A DNA stretch of 64,000 bases, from positions 1 through 64,000 of the forward strand of contig NZ_JAVHXT010000011.1 in NCBI RefSeq assembly GCF_031119335.1, written 5' to 3'. Position numbers and translations under genes: made by a program. The DNA is from Pedobacter sp. Lineage in GTDB: Bacteria; Bacteroidota; Bacteroidia; Sphingobacteriales; Sphingobacteriaceae. This document shows positions 36,887 to 46,486 of the stretch, one piece after another. Under the pieces are notes generated by a model. That model was not told where the DNA came from. It saw nothing but the letters and a program-made list of their open reading frames with translations, and searched no databases. Every line of letters starts with the position of its first letter. Position 1 is the stretch's first letter.

Positions 36887-37948
36887 ATGCTAAAATACCT
36901 ACGCCTTTTATTGTTGCCGTTTAATGCGATTTACGCTTTAGTAGTATTTGTGCGTAACAAATTTTATGACTGGGGTATTTTCAAATCTACCAGCTTCGAC
37001 TTACCTATTATTTGCGTGGGTAATTTGGCCGTTGGCGGTTCTGGTAAAACGCCAACTGCCGAATATTTAGTAAGACTGCTTAGCGATTACAAAATAGCCA
37101 TTTTAAGTAGGGGCTATGGCAGAAAAACTAAAGGTTTCATTTTAGCTAATGACACCGCAACAGCGGAAACCATTGGCGATGAACCTTTGCAATACTTCCA
37201 CAAATTCAAAAACGTAACCGTTGCGGTTTGTGAAGATAGGGTAACGGGCATCAACCATTTACAAGGTAGCCACGACGTGATTTTGTTGGACGATGCCTAC
37301 CAACACAGAAAAGTAAAAGCCGGATTTAATGTGCTACTTTTCGAGTTTGCGAAAATCAGTAAGTTTCAAATGCTAATGCCTGCCGGAAATTTAAGAGAAC
37401 CATTTTTGGGTGTAAAAAGAGCGCAGGAAGTTTTAATTACAAAATCTCCACAAGAAATTTCTGCTAACGAAAGACAACAGATTTTGAACAAACTCAATTT
37501 AAACACTCAGCAAGGTTTGGCTTTTGCGCACATCAAATATCAGAAATTAAAGCACCTTTATACAGCTGAAGAAGTTGGTTTTAACACAAGTGAGGAAGTT
37601 TTTTTGTTAACGGGAATAGCTAATCCAACACCCTTAAAACAGTATTTGACGAGCAAACAGGCTAATATTCATTCTTTTGAATATCCAGACCATCATCGTT
37701 TTACGGAAAAAGAAATTGAGGCTTTAGTAAGTGCTTTTCAGGCAAATCCTGCCAAGGAAAAAATCATTGTAACAACAGAAAAAGACGGACAACGTTTATT
37801 AGATAATAATTTAAGAGATTTACTGTTAAATTTGCCTGTATATTACCTGCCAATTGCTAACGAAATTAACGTAGCCGATAAGAGCAGGTTTGACCAAAAA
37901 ATATTAGACTATGTTGCACACACTCAACGAATCAATAAAATACATTAA
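36887..37948 (+). CDS. lpxK: Tetraacyldisaccharide 4'-kinase
   Basis: Phosphorylates the 4' position of the lipid A disaccharide at the inner membrane. The protein has 353 residues with an N-terminal membrane segment (LRLLLLPFNAIYALVVF), the P-loop GNLAVGGSGKTPT at residues 45-57, ILSRGYGRKTKGF near 72-84 and the VILLDDAYQHRKV motif. The 3' end overlaps the next gene by 38 bp, so the two are surely co-transcribed. Confidence 0.96.
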   Translation: MLKYLRLLLLPFNAIYALVVFVRNKFYDWGIFKSTSFDLPIICVGNLAVGGSGKTPTAEYLVRLLSDYKIAILSRGYGRKTKGFILANDTATAETIGDEPLQYFHKFKNVTVAVCEDRVTGINHLQGSHDVILLDDAYQHRKVKAGFNVLLFEFAKISKFQMLMPAGNLREPFLGVKRAQEVLITKSPQEISANERQQILNKLNLNTQQGLAFAHIKYQKLKHLYTAEEVGFNTSEEVFLLTGIANPTPLKQYLTSKQANIHSFEYPDHHRFTEKEIEALVSAFQANPAKEKIIVTTEKDGQRLLDNNLRDLLLNLPVYYLPIANEINVADKSRFDQKILDYVAHTQRINKIH

Positions 37949-38726
37949 AAATAAAATTGGTGATTTTTTGCCAGAAGTAGGCATTGTTTTAGGAACTGGC
38001 TTGGGCGGTTTGGTAAATGAAATTGAGGTAGAACACAGCATTATGTATTCGAGTATCCCAAATTTCCCTATTTCTACTTTAGAGTTTCACTCTGGTAAAC
38101 TGATTTTTGGAACTTTGCAAGGAAAAAAAGTAGTGGCTATGCAAGGTCGCCTGCATTTTTACGAAGGCTACAGTATGCAGCAAATTACTTTCCCAATTAG
38201 GGCAATGAAATTGTTGGGTATTAAGTATCTGTTCGTATCTAATGCTGCAGGTTCTTTAAATCCTGAATTTAAAAAAGGCGATTTAATGATCATTAACGAC
38301 CATATCAACCTACAGCCAGAAAGCCCATTGAGAGGTTTAAATAACGAAGATTTTGGACCGCGTTTTCCTGACATGAGCCAGCCTTATAACAGAGAACTCA
38401 TTGAAAAAGGGCTAAAAATTGCACAAGACGAAAATATTACTTGCCATCAGGGCGTTTATGTATCGGTAACTGGACCAAACCTCGAAACCAAAGCCGAATA
38501 CAAATATTTACGTATCATTGGCGGCGATGCGGTAGGTATGAGCACTGTGCCCGAAGTAATTGTAGCCAACCACATGAGTATTCCCGTTTTTGCAATTTCT
38601 GTTTTAACAGACGAAGGTTTTCCGGAAGAATTGCAGCCAGTAAGTTTAGAAGAAATCATAGAAACTGCGTCGAAAGCAGAACCAAAAATGACTAAAATTT
38701 TAAGTCAGCTTATCTCGTCTTTGTAA
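37911..38726 (+). CDS. punA: Purine-nucleoside phosphorylase (trimeric type)
   Basis: Cleaves purine nucleosides with phosphate to free base and ribose 1-phosphate. The protein has 271 residues, typical of the trimeric class. Seen: phosphate-binding GTGLGG near residue 27, GRLHFYEGYS near 80, SNAAGSLNPEF, TGPNLETKAEYK and GMSTVPEVIVANH. It overlaps lpxK by 38 bp and its stop shares one base with the next start (TAATG), a sign of translational coupling. Confidence 0.94.
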   Translation: MLHTLNESIKYIKNKIGDFLPEVGIVLGTGLGGLVNEIEVEHSIMYSSIPNFPISTLEFHSGKLIFGTLQGKKVVAMQGRLHFYEGYSMQQITFPIRAMKLLGIKYLFVSNAAGSLNPEFKKGDLMIINDHINLQPESPLRGLNNEDFGPRFPDMSQPYNRELIEKGLKIAQDENITCHQGVYVSVTGPNLETKAEYKYLRIIGGDAVGMSTVPEVIVANHMSIPVFAISVLTDEGFPEELQPVSLEEIIETASKAEPKMTKILSQLISSL

Positions 38727-40744
38727 TGCAGAAAATATTTGTAGCTGTTCTTTTCTTTCTGTTTTTGGGCCTTGCCAATGCTTTTAAGGTACATGCGCAA
38801 GATTTAAAAACAACTATAGCAGGTAATAAAGAACTCGATTCGTTGCGTAAAAAAGAAGAGCAATCTCGCGACTCGGTGGTTTTTACGGCTAAATATATCC
38901 GTTACACCACACGTAAACTAACTAAAGACAGCATACAAACACTACCAATTGATACTACACTAACTGGCATCCATAATTTTAGCCCAATAGCACAGCCACG
39001 CAGACCAACAGTTGGAACTGGATTGGTGGGTTTGGCAGCAGAATCAATGCTTTTTGAACCGATAAAAACCATTGGTTTCGAAACAGGTTTCCGCTCGTTA
39101 GATATGTACAAATTTACTCACGACGATATCAAGTTCTATAGAGCACGTTCACCTTTTACAAGCCTATCGTACATTAGTGCAGGCGATAATGTACAGTTGC
39201 TAAAAATCATCCACTCGCAAAATATCAAACCTAATTGGAATTTTGGAGCGAATTTTAATCGTATTGGTGCCAATGGTTTTTATCAAAGGCAGCGAGGCGA
39301 CGTATTAAATGGCACACTTTTCACTTGGTATCAAACAAAAAACAAGCGTTACAACGTTTGGGTAGATGCCGTTTTTAATACCATGAAAGCGCAAGAAAAT
39401 GGTTCCATCTTAAAAGACACCATTATTTTTAACCCAGTAGGCAATAACCTGGTAACCAAAAAGGCAGAGCCAACACGTTTAAAAAGTGCTCGCCAGCTTT
39501 ACAGGGATAACTCTATTATGATTAGGCAGAGTTATTTTGTAGGTAGAATAGATAGTACGGCAAATAGCACCACACAAAATATACTGCCAACAAATAAAAT
39601 TACCCACACTTTCGTTTATACCAACAGCTCGTTTAGCTTTAAAAAAAACGAAGCAGATACGTATGACGTTTTGCCAAGCGTAGCCGTTTCAGATTTGGTT
39701 TTTACCAACGACACTACCAACGTAAAACACCTACAAAATGAATTTATTTATAGTTTTTTCTTGCGTGCAAAAGGCAGTTCTTTCATTAAAAACGAGCTAA
39801 AAATAGATGCCGGAATTAGAAACGATATTTATAATTTTAAGCAGCAGGTTTTACAAGCAGATAACAGCATTTTTTTCAATAGAAATTTTAGTGCGCAAAA
39901 CACCACCTTATTGGGCGCTCTAGGCTATCGTTTTAGCAACAAAGTAGATGTTAATTTAAATGTTCAACAAATTTTTCAAGGCTTAAACGCCGGCGATTAC
40001 CTATACGAAGCCAGCAGTAATTTTGCCCTTACCGAAAAAACTGGCAAAATTGTAATGAGTGCTTACACACAAAATAAATCGCCAGAAGAAATTTTTAACA
40101 GATATTTTGGTAATCATTACCAGTGGGATAGAAGACGTGATTTTTCTAGAACAAAAACTACCAATTTTACCTTTGCTTATCTCAATAACTTCTTAAAGCT
40201 AGATGCCAGTGCATCTTACTATCTAATTAGCAACTATCTTTATTTCGGCGCTTCGCCTACAATAGATAGGGCAATTTTGCCACAACAGCATAACGGAGAA
40301 ATTAGTTTGTTGCAGTTAAAAGTTGGTAAACAGTTAGATGCTGGAAGTTTCCACGCAACGCTTTTTGGTGTTTATCAAAAAACTGATGAGCAAGATTTGT
40401 TACGTACGCCAGAGGTTTATCTGTTTGCCAGTTTGTATAAAGATCAAACGTTTTTTAAGTTCCTAAAAACACAGTTGGGCTTCGATATTTTTTACAACGA
40501 TACTTACTTGGCTAAGTCATATTCGCCTGCGGCAAGTCAGTTTTTCAATGGCGATCCAATCAAGTTCAGTTCAAAGCCAATTGTAGACGCTTGGATTAAG
40601 GTAGGTTTGCGAAGAGCAAATTTGTTTGCTAAATACCAATATGTAAATCAGGGCTTGTTTAGTGGCGGTTATTATACGGTTAACCGTTACCCAATGCCAG
40701 ATCGTTTGTTAACACTTGGTTTAACCTGGAATTTCTACGATTAA
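38726..40744 (+). CDS. Putative porin, Porin_10-like outer-membrane protein
   Basis: A 672-residue precursor with a signal peptide ending in KVHAQ. The text FEPIKTIGFETGFRSLDMYKFTHDDIKFYRARSP and the many amphipathic strands ending in the aromatic TLGLTWNFYD fit the large Bacteroidota putative-porin family. The ligand is unknown. It is the third gene of the lpxK-punA-porin operon, with a start that overlaps the punA stop by one base. Confidence 0.85.
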   Translation: MQKIFVAVLFFLFLGLANAFKVHAQDLKTTIAGNKELDSLRKKEEQSRDSVVFTAKYIRYTTRKLTKDSIQTLPIDTTLTGIHNFSPIAQPRRPTVGTGLVGLAAESMLFEPIKTIGFETGFRSLDMYKFTHDDIKFYRARSPFTSLSYISAGDNVQLLKIIHSQNIKPNWNFGANFNRIGANGFYQRQRGDVLNGTLFTWYQTKNKRYNVWVDAVFNTMKAQENGSILKDTIIFNPVGNNLVTKKAEPTRLKSARQLYRDNSIMIRQSYFVGRIDSTANSTTQNILPTNKITHTFVYTNSSFSFKKNEADTYDVLPSVAVSDLVFTNDTTNVKHLQNEFIYSFFLRAKGSSFIKNELKIDAGIRNDIYNFKQQVLQADNSIFFNRNFSAQNTTLLGALGYRFSNKVDVNLNVQQIFQGLNAGDYLYEASSNFALTEKTGKIVMSAYTQNKSPEEIFNRYFGNHYQWDRRRDFSRTKTTNFTFAYLNNFLKLDASASYYLISNYLYFGASPTIDRAILPQQHNGEISLLQLKVGKQLDAGSFHATLFGVYQKTDEQDLLRTPEVYLFASLYKDQTFFKFLKTQLGFDIFYNDTYLAKSYSPAASQFFNGDPIKFSSKPIVDAWIKVGLRRANLFAKYQYVNQGLFSGGYYTVNRYPMPDRLLTLGLTWNFYD

Positions 40745-40825
40745 TTTTTTTTGAAAAGCATCTGTTGTGCGGCTTAGGTAAATTCAGTCGGGCTTTCCGT
40801 TTCAATCTTTTTGTGAACATATTGC

Positions 40826-40949
40826 CGTCATTTCGAACGCATGTGAGAACTGAAAGAAAGCGAAGCTAAATCTGAAAGCTAAGAGTGCTATTTAATAGAT
40901 TTAACTTCGTTGTTTTTCAATTCTCAGTCGTTCCTCCTTCGAAATGACG
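40826..40949. repeat. MITE-like element with exact 12-bp inverted ends
   Basis: CGTCATTTCGAA at 40826-40837 and TTCGAAATGACG at 40938-40949 are exact inverse copies. The interior carries gatttaacttcgttg then ttttcaattctc, shared with the element ending at 6298. The 352-bp gap has no gene. Confidence 0.75.
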
Positions 40950-41096
40950 CAGCAAAAAGGATTACCACTACAATCCCGTTTAAAATGCAAGGCTCGTGCT
41001 ACTACTTCCGTTTTCTTCTGTATAGCTTTCAATCATCCGCCACTGCGATAAAAGTATCTTTGTAATTTGTCGCATGACCTTTCATCAAAGTTCAAA

Positions 41097-41522
41097 TTAA
41101 GCTAAATCGTTTCTTTCAGCTCCCCTCGCTATTCTTCCCGCAAAATAGGCTACAGGCAAATAAGCGCCTGCCAAATCAACAATAGTAAACCAAACTGGCG
41201 ATGGCATAATCATCACCATCCAAACGCCACCAATTAAAAAGAATACCCCAATGATCATTGCAGCAATCATTTTATGTGCGCCAAAGCGAGCCGCGATATA
41301 AGCCCCCACAAAGGTTCCAATGGCGTGTGCTAAAAAAGGAAAGATAAAGTGCTTTGGTTGCATTAAGTGCATACCAGCTTTTAAGCCTTCTTCGGTGGTG
41401 ATATCTAATCCGGCTGGCGGCGGAATAATATTTCCACTTACCATAATAATTGCGCCGTTAACTAAGCTGCCAATAACAACGCCTACAATAACAGCGATAA
41501 CATCTTTCAAAATTGGATGCAT
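41097..41522 (-). CDS. Small integral membrane protein, unrecognised family
   Basis: From the ATG at 41522 the protein has 141 residues and four predicted membrane segments: DVIAVIVGVVIGSLVNGAII, HFIFPFLAHAIGTFVGAYIA, MIAAMIIGVFFLIGGVWMV and WFTIVDLAGAYLPVAYFAG. The frame opens earlier, at 41561, but that would overlap the neighbouring stop. It follows the DUF4180 gene by 19 bp on the same strand. No motif points to a function. Confidence 0.75.
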   Translation of the reverse strand: MHPILKDVIAVIVGVVIGSLVNGAIIMVSGNIIPPPAGLDITTEEGLKAGMHLMQPKHFIFPFLAHAIGTFVGAYIAARFGAHKMIAAMIIGVFFLIGGVWMVMIMPSPVWFTIVDLAGAYLPVAYFAGRIARGAERNDLA

Positions 41523-41541
41523 GATTTGGATATTTAAGTTT

Positions 41542-41892
41542 CTATTTTGATAAAGCCTCAATGGCTTCAGATTTTGAATTTACGAAATTGATGCGACCTA
41601 ATTTATTGCTCTCGAACACAAAATCTATAAAGCTCTTACTTTGATAGTTCGCAAAATTGCCTACTATGGCTAAACGCATTTTGTAATTAGAAAATTTTTG
41701 CAAAATCTCGCCAGCCATTTTGGTACTCAAATCAAAGAATAAGGGAGTGATATTCTTTTCATGCAAAATCACATTGTCAAATCCTTGGTAATAAACGTTT
41801 CCCACCAAATCTATACCATCTTCTATTTTGCTAATTACTAGGTTGTCGGCTACTACTTCTGCGATACTGTCGCTTACTTTTACAATCTCCAT
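41542..41892 (-). CDS. DUF4180-like protein
   Basis: A 116-residue soluble protein, starting at the ATG at 41892 rather than the TTG two codons earlier. The text IVGNFANYQSKSFIDFVFESNKLGRINFV is typical of the DUF4180 family. Function is unknown; the compact alpha/beta pattern is STAS-like. It is followed by a small membrane protein gene at 19 bp, suggesting one transcript. Confidence 0.8.
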   Translation of the reverse strand: MEIVKVSDSIAEVVADNLVISKIEDGIDLVGNVYYQGFDNVILHEKNITPLFFDLSTKMAGEILQKFSNYKMRLAIVGNFANYQSKSFIDFVFESNKLGRINFVNSKSEAIEALSK

Positions 41893-41935
41893 TTTCAAAT
41901 GTAGTGAAAAGCAATTTTGCTACATCTGTTTAAAA

Positions 41936-41966
41936 CAAAAAAGCCAGTCGTTTTTCAACGACTGGC
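41936..41966 (-). terminator. Terminator after the PorT-like barrel gene
   Basis: The arms gccagtcgtt and aacgactggc form a perfect 10-bp stem with a 4-nt loop; the run of A on its left gives the T tail for minus-strand transcription from 42692. Confidence 0.9.
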
Positions 41967-41987
41967 ATACGATGATTGTTAAGTTAA

Positions 41988-42692
41988 TTAGAATGAATAA
42001 CCGATACTAAAACCTAATACTCTATTTTTCTGCTTCGAGTCTTGACTATTAGATCTAGCATCTTTAGGGATAAGATTTGCCATCCCTAAACCGTAATTGG
42101 CGCCAAGGATAATCCCGTTGTTGGCTCTAAAACCAAGGCCAAAGTTCGCTCCGTAATCCATACCAGCACTACCAGTTAAAGGCTGTGCGTCGTCACCAAA
42201 ATCAAAATCTGTCTGTTGTTCATTAGGTGTTATGTTTTTAAACTTATTTTTTCCAGAAATACCAAAACCTAAATACGGACCAGCACTAAGCTGAACTGCG
42301 CCTGCATTTCCGGTAGGGATGCTGTATACTGCGTTAATCGGAACATCAATCCACATGGTACTTTGTTGCACCTCAATTCCACTAGTGCCGTCTACATCCG
42401 TGAATTTTGTACCTTTATTTTGTAGACTCACTCCGGGTTGTAAAGCGAAGTTTTTAGCTACTCCAAAATCACCGAACACAGTTACATTAAATCCAACGTT
42501 ATTTTCTTGGTTTTTATTTAGTTCATCTATTAACTCTTTGTTTTCGCTTCTGCCCGAAAAGCGGTACTTAGATAAGTTTACTCCTGCTTTTACACCAATT
42601 CTCGCATCGCTGCCGCCAATGGTTGTAGTTTGAGCAAATAAAGCTGGACTAGAAAGTAAGAGAGCGGTTCCAATTAATAATATCTTTTTCAT
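41988..42692 (-). CDS. Outer-membrane beta-barrel protein (PorT-like, OMP_b-brl_2 type)
   Basis: A 234-residue precursor with a signal peptide ending in ALFAQ. Short amphipathic strands, the opening IGVKAGVNLSKYRF, FALQPGVSLQNKGTKF, LSAGPYLGFGISG and the final aromatic GFSIGYSF fit an eight-stranded barrel of the PorT/OMP_b-brl_2 kind. It is a single-gene unit ending at a strong terminator. The specific role is not known. Confidence 0.85.
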   Translation of the reverse strand: MKKILLIGTALLLSSPALFAQTTTIGGSDARIGVKAGVNLSKYRFSGRSENKELIDELNKNQENNVGFNVTVFGDFGVAKNFALQPGVSLQNKGTKFTDVDGTSGIEVQQSTMWIDVPINAVYSIPTGNAGAVQLSAGPYLGFGISGKNKFKNITPNEQQTDFDFGDDAQPLTGSAGMDYGANFGLGFRANNGIILGANYGLGMANLIPKDARSNSQDSKQKNRVLGFSIGYSF

Positions 42693-42905
42693 AACATTTC
42701 AGTTTTCAAGTTGAAACCATTTTCAACGATTGCTAAAGTCCAAAAGCTGTGCCATAAGGCCTTCCGATGTTATATCGATTATGTGTTTAATTATTTGTTT
42801 TACAGATTGTTATTGTTGTTTAGGTTGTTGGCTTTATGGTGCTTTACGTTTGTAACGTAGTGTTTACAAAAGCATACAAAGTTGGCCAGCATCTAGGAAA
42901 TTTGG

Positions 42906-44489
42906 CTAAAATAATTCTATATTCTTCGGGATATTTATTTGTGCCAAAAAGTATTCATCGTGAGAAACTACAATCAATGTTCCTTGATATTCGTTAATTG
43001 CTGCGGTTAAGATTTCGATATTTTGTATATCTAAATTGTTAGTAGGCTCGTCTAAAATAATCAAATCTGGTGCTATGCTTTTAATGGTTAAACAGCACAG
43101 CATTAAACGCATTCTTTCGCCGCCACTTAGGCTGCCGCAAGATTTGTCCCAACTATCCTTGGCGAACAGGAAACGGTTCAGCCTAATTTTAACTTCATGT
43201 TCGTGTAAAGCGTTAGTGTTGTAATGTTGCGCTTGCTCATAAATAGATAGCCTGTTATCGATTAAAGAATAATCTTGGTCGATATAAATGGCATTAGCAA
43301 CAGCGTTGTAGGTAGTTTCAACTTCTAAATCACCTAGCACCAACTTAATTAATGTAGTTTTTCCAGAACCATTACTGCCTTTCAGCGCAATACGTTCGCC
43401 GCTGTTAATTTGAAAATTCAAACTTTCTTTCCAAAGTAGCTTAGGCCCATAACTGTAATTCAAGTTTGTAGCCTTAAACAAGATTTTTCCTTTGTGCAGC
43501 TTGGTATTATCGAAGCCGAATTTCATTTGATCGATATCGGCAACATTTTGTCTTAAAGCTCTTAACTCGCTAGTAATGCCACCAATCTTTTCCGTATGGA
43601 TGTCTTTTATTTTCGCTGTACTATTTTCGGCATTGTTTCTTAAAGTGTTCATCATGATGCGAGCCACCCCAGCTTTTTCTTGCTTCTTTTTGCCACGAGC
43701 ATCCTGTTTTTGTAGGCGTTCCATCGTTTCTCGTTCTTTTTCTTTCGCCTTGCGCAATGCTTTTTCTTTGCTTTGGATATCTTGACTTAGCGCACTGTTT
43801 GCTATTTGTTTTTGCGATGCATAAAAATCATAATTACCACCAAAGATATTGATGCCTGTTCTGGTCAATTCGCAAACCGTGTCTAGTAGGTTAAGCAATT
43901 TCCTATCGTGACTAATGATGAATAAAGTGCTTTTGGTATGCTGTATAAACTGATATAGCAATTCTCTGCCAATTAAATCTAGATGGTTACTTGGCTCATC
44001 TAACAAGATAAATTCTGCCTGATGAATTTGGATGCCCGCCAAGAATACTTTGGTTTTTTGTCCACCGCTTAGAGAGACCATCGGATGTGAAAGCTCGAGG
44101 CCTTCCAATTGCCAGTATGCCAATGCTTCTTTACATCGATCTTCAATCGTCCAATCGTCGTTAAGTCTGGCAAAGTTTTCTTCCGTAGCATTACCTGCTA
44201 AGATTTGTGTTAATGCGTTGAGTTTACTTTCAATTCCTAATGCTTGCGCAACGTTTAGCTGGTTAAATTGGCCAAAAACCTGAGGGACATAATAAGGCAT
44301 ACCTTCAACTTCAATTCTGCCGGTTTTAGGTTGTAAATTGTTAAGGATAATATTAAACAAAGTTGATTTTCCTACACCATTGTTTCCAATTAGTGCGATC
44401 TTATTGTGTGCGTTAATGGTTAAATTAATACCATCGAAAAGTAATTCCTTGTTAGGATGTATGTAGCTAATATTTTGTAGGGTAAGCAT
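42906..44489 (-). CDS. ABC-F family ATP-binding protein
   Basis: A soluble 527-residue protein from the ATG at 44489, with two ABC domains and no membrane segment. Walker A sites are GNNGVGKST and GSNGSGKTT, signatures LSGGQKTKVF and LSGGERMRLM, Walker B FILLDEPSNHLD and LIILDEPTNNLD. The linker has a Lys/Glu/Arg-rich helical hairpin (LRKAKEKERETMERLQKQDARGKKKQE). ABC-F proteins act on ribosomes; some protect against antibiotics, others are housekeeping, and this cannot be told apart here. The frame extends to 44522, but the family starts at this ATG. Confidence 0.92.
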   Translation of the reverse strand: MLTLQNISYIHPNKELLFDGINLTINAHNKIALIGNNGVGKSTLFNIILNNLQPKTGRIEVEGMPYYVPQVFGQFNQLNVAQALGIESKLNALTQILAGNATEENFARLNDDWTIEDRCKEALAYWQLEGLELSHPMVSLSGGQKTKVFLAGIQIHQAEFILLDEPSNHLDLIGRELLYQFIQHTKSTLFIISHDRKLLNLLDTVCELTRTGINIFGGNYDFYASQKQIANSALSQDIQSKEKALRKAKEKERETMERLQKQDARGKKKQEKAGVARIMMNTLRNNAENSTAKIKDIHTEKIGGITSELRALRQNVADIDQMKFGFDNTKLHKGKILFKATNLNYSYGPKLLWKESLNFQINSGERIALKGSNGSGKTTLIKLVLGDLEVETTYNAVANAIYIDQDYSLIDNRLSIYEQAQHYNTNALHEHEVKIRLNRFLFAKDSWDKSCGSLSGGERMRLMLCCLTIKSIAPDLIILDEPTNNLDIQNIEILTAAINEYQGTLIVVSHDEYFLAQINIPKNIELF

Positions 44490-44773
44490 AATTTCTTTCT
44501 TTAAAGATGAATGGATAGGCAAGGCAGTTGCTTTGCGGTCTTTAATGAATGGAAAGAAATTTAATCTTACATGCGGTGGTGTTTTTGATTTTTACTGTCG
44601 CAAATATAGAGATTTTTTAAATTTCTGGCAGCATGCTTATCGTTTAGCTGATGCTGAACTAAATTTGCTTTGCAGCTACTTCGTGGTCAGCATGACGGAG
44701 CATAAAATATTGCGTCACCTTGAATTTATTTCAGGGTCAGTTTCGCGGGCTTTTGGAAAGGTTAAAACCTTAA

Positions 44774-46039
44774 CTACGTTTTCTGCGGTTTCTTTTTAGC
44801 CGCAGGAAACAAAACATTATTCAAAATCAATCGGTAACCAGGAGAAGTAGGATGTAAGCTCAAATCGGTTGGTGGATCATTTACTTGGTGTTGGTAATCT
44901 TCTGGGTCGTGGCCACCATAAAAGCTGAACTGACCTTTGCCAATTTCTCCGTGCAAGTAACGTACTTCGGCACCAGCTTTATTCTCGCCAAGCACTGTTA
45001 TACTAGGTTTTACCAAGCTTTTGCGAAATGCTGTAGTTTGCCCCATAAAGCCTTTCACTACTTTTTCGTGGTTTTGGGTGAGCATTGTCGGCACTAAATC
45101 CCATTTGGCAGAGAAATCGAATAAGGTAAAGAAGTCGTTAGATTTGTCGAAGCCAACACGGGTTTCTGTAACGTCTATGTCCGAAAATTCGTATCTGTAA
45201 GGGTTCATGTCCAATTTAAAATTGGTAAAGGCAACCGCTTTGTTATAATCTAGCTTTGACTGTGCGTTGGCGTCCATACCATCACCATCGAACATGCTTT
45301 CCAAAATATCTACACCTTCGGCAGCTAAAGCAATGTCGAAACTGTCGGTTCCAGAACACATAGCAAATAGAAATCCGCCACCTACACAAAACTCTTTAAT
45401 ACGTTTGGCTACCGCTAATTTCATCTCAGAAACTTTATTGAAACCATTGCGTTTAGCGGCCGTTTCCTGATATTTTACGTCTTCTTGGTACCAAGTGGCA
45501 TTTCTAAAGGCCGACCAAAACCTTCCGTACTGTCCTGTGAAATCTTCGTGGTGAAGGTGCAGCCAATCGTAGGTGCTGAGTTTGTCTTTTAATATTTCAT
45601 CATCGTAAATTACATCGTAAGGAATTTCGGCATACGTAAGTACTAAAGTTACGGCATCGTCCCAAGGCAGTTTACTTTTGGGCGAGTAAACGGCAACTTT
45701 TGGTGCTTTTTCTAGCTTCACCATTTCCATGTTTACGGCCGGGTCGATAATTTCGTTTAAAATAGCACTTACTTTTCCATCGGCTAGTACTTCGTAAGAT
45801 ACGCCTCTAATTTTGAGCTCGTCTTCAATGGCTTTGGCGTGTTTTACCAAAAAGCTACCACCTCGATAGTTCAATAGCCAATCTACTTCGGTTTGTTGTT
45901 TAATGCACCAATAAGCAATTCCATAGGCTTTAAGATGGTTTTTCTGGCCTTCGTCCATATAAATGAGGATGGAAGCTGCCTTAGCGGCAACTTGAAGTAT
46001 GAGAAATAAAACCAGAAGGATATATTTTTTGCCTTGCAT
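44774..46039 (-). CDS. Exported class I amidotransferase-like protein (often named asparagine synthetase B)
   Basis: A 421-residue precursor, starting at the ATG at 46039 with a signal-like segment (YILLVLFLILQVAAKAASI). The segment EFCVGGGFLFAMCSGTDSFDIAL resembles the nucleophile-elbow region of class I glutamine amidotransferase or ThuA-type folds, with a Cys in MCSG. Asparagine synthetase B needs an N-terminal Cys2 glutaminase and a PP-motif ATP domain; neither is present, so that common label is not supported. The last 40 residues keep FSFYGGHDPEDYQHQVND. Function is unknown. Confidence 0.65.
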   Translation of the reverse strand: MQGKKYILLVLFLILQVAAKAASILIYMDEGQKNHLKAYGIAYWCIKQQTEVDWLLNYRGGSFLVKHAKAIEDELKIRGVSYEVLADGKVSAILNEIIDPAVNMEMVKLEKAPKVAVYSPKSKLPWDDAVTLVLTYAEIPYDVIYDDEILKDKLSTYDWLHLHHEDFTGQYGRFWSAFRNATWYQEDVKYQETAAKRNGFNKVSEMKLAVAKRIKEFCVGGGFLFAMCSGTDSFDIALAAEGVDILESMFDGDGMDANAQSKLDYNKAVAFTNFKLDMNPYRYEFSDIDVTETRVGFDKSNDFFTLFDFSAKWDLVPTMLTQNHEKVVKGFMGQTTAFRKSLVKPSITVLGENKAGAEVRYLHGEIGKGQFSFYGGHDPEDYQHQVNDPPTDLSLHPTSPGYRLILNNVLFPAAKKKPQKT

Positions 46040-46224
46040 AGATACGAAGTTAAAATTTAGCAACTAAAAGAAGAACGTTGAGATGTAAATTGTTGTATGG
46101 TTGGATTGTTTTATTGTTGAAATAATGGAAGGACTTAGTGTTGTGAGTTATAATGTTAAAAGATTGTAAAGTTGCGTGTTTTTAAAGAAAAGCAGCAGGC
46201 TTATACCTTCCTTGTCGAATGTAA

Positions 46225-46286
46225 ATCCCGAAGGGATGAAATGATTATAGCATTGTCAATGATATTTATTTAAACCCTGAAAGGGT
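46225..46286. repeat. Two short palindromes with variable arms
   Basis: ATCCCGAAGGGAT (46225-46237) with the flank GATGAAATGATTATAG, and ACCCTGAAAGGGT (46274-46286) with the flank GATATATTATAGAG. They match the family at 36.6-36.8 kb. The 476-bp gap from 46040 holds these, the next repeat and no gene. Confidence 0.7.
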
Positions 46287-46339
46287 GATATATTATAGAG
46301 CTGGCTAGAATGTTGGCTTGAAATACAGGTTTTTGTTAA

Positions 46340-46430
46340 TTAAACCAGATTGAAGCGGTCCCGATTTTTCATCGGGATAAGCGGAAAGCGGGACTGCCGA
46401 AACCGACTAGTAGAAACAATCATTTCCAAA
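46340..46430. repeat. Variable-hairpin repeat, copy C
   Basis: It starts TTAAACCAGATTGAAGCGG, has the arms TCCCGAT and ATCGGGA, then AAGCGGAAAGCGGGACTG and CCGAAACCGAC. It shares constant flanks with copies A, B and D. Confidence 0.75.
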
Positions 46431-46486
46431 TAACTCTTAATATTTCATCATCCTATCAACCTGTTATCACATTTAATTAATTTGTG

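Noticed and set aside
41896..41903. Promoter -7 element TACATTTG for the DUF4180 gene
   Set aside because: On the minus strand it ends only 3 bases before the ATG at 41892, too close for a usual transcript start.
44533..44799. Open reading frame of 88 codons on the plus strand
   Set aside because: It overlaps the 3' end of the amidotransferase-like gene and contains dispersed-repeat text (gtcaccttgaatttatttcagggtcagt); no domain is seen.
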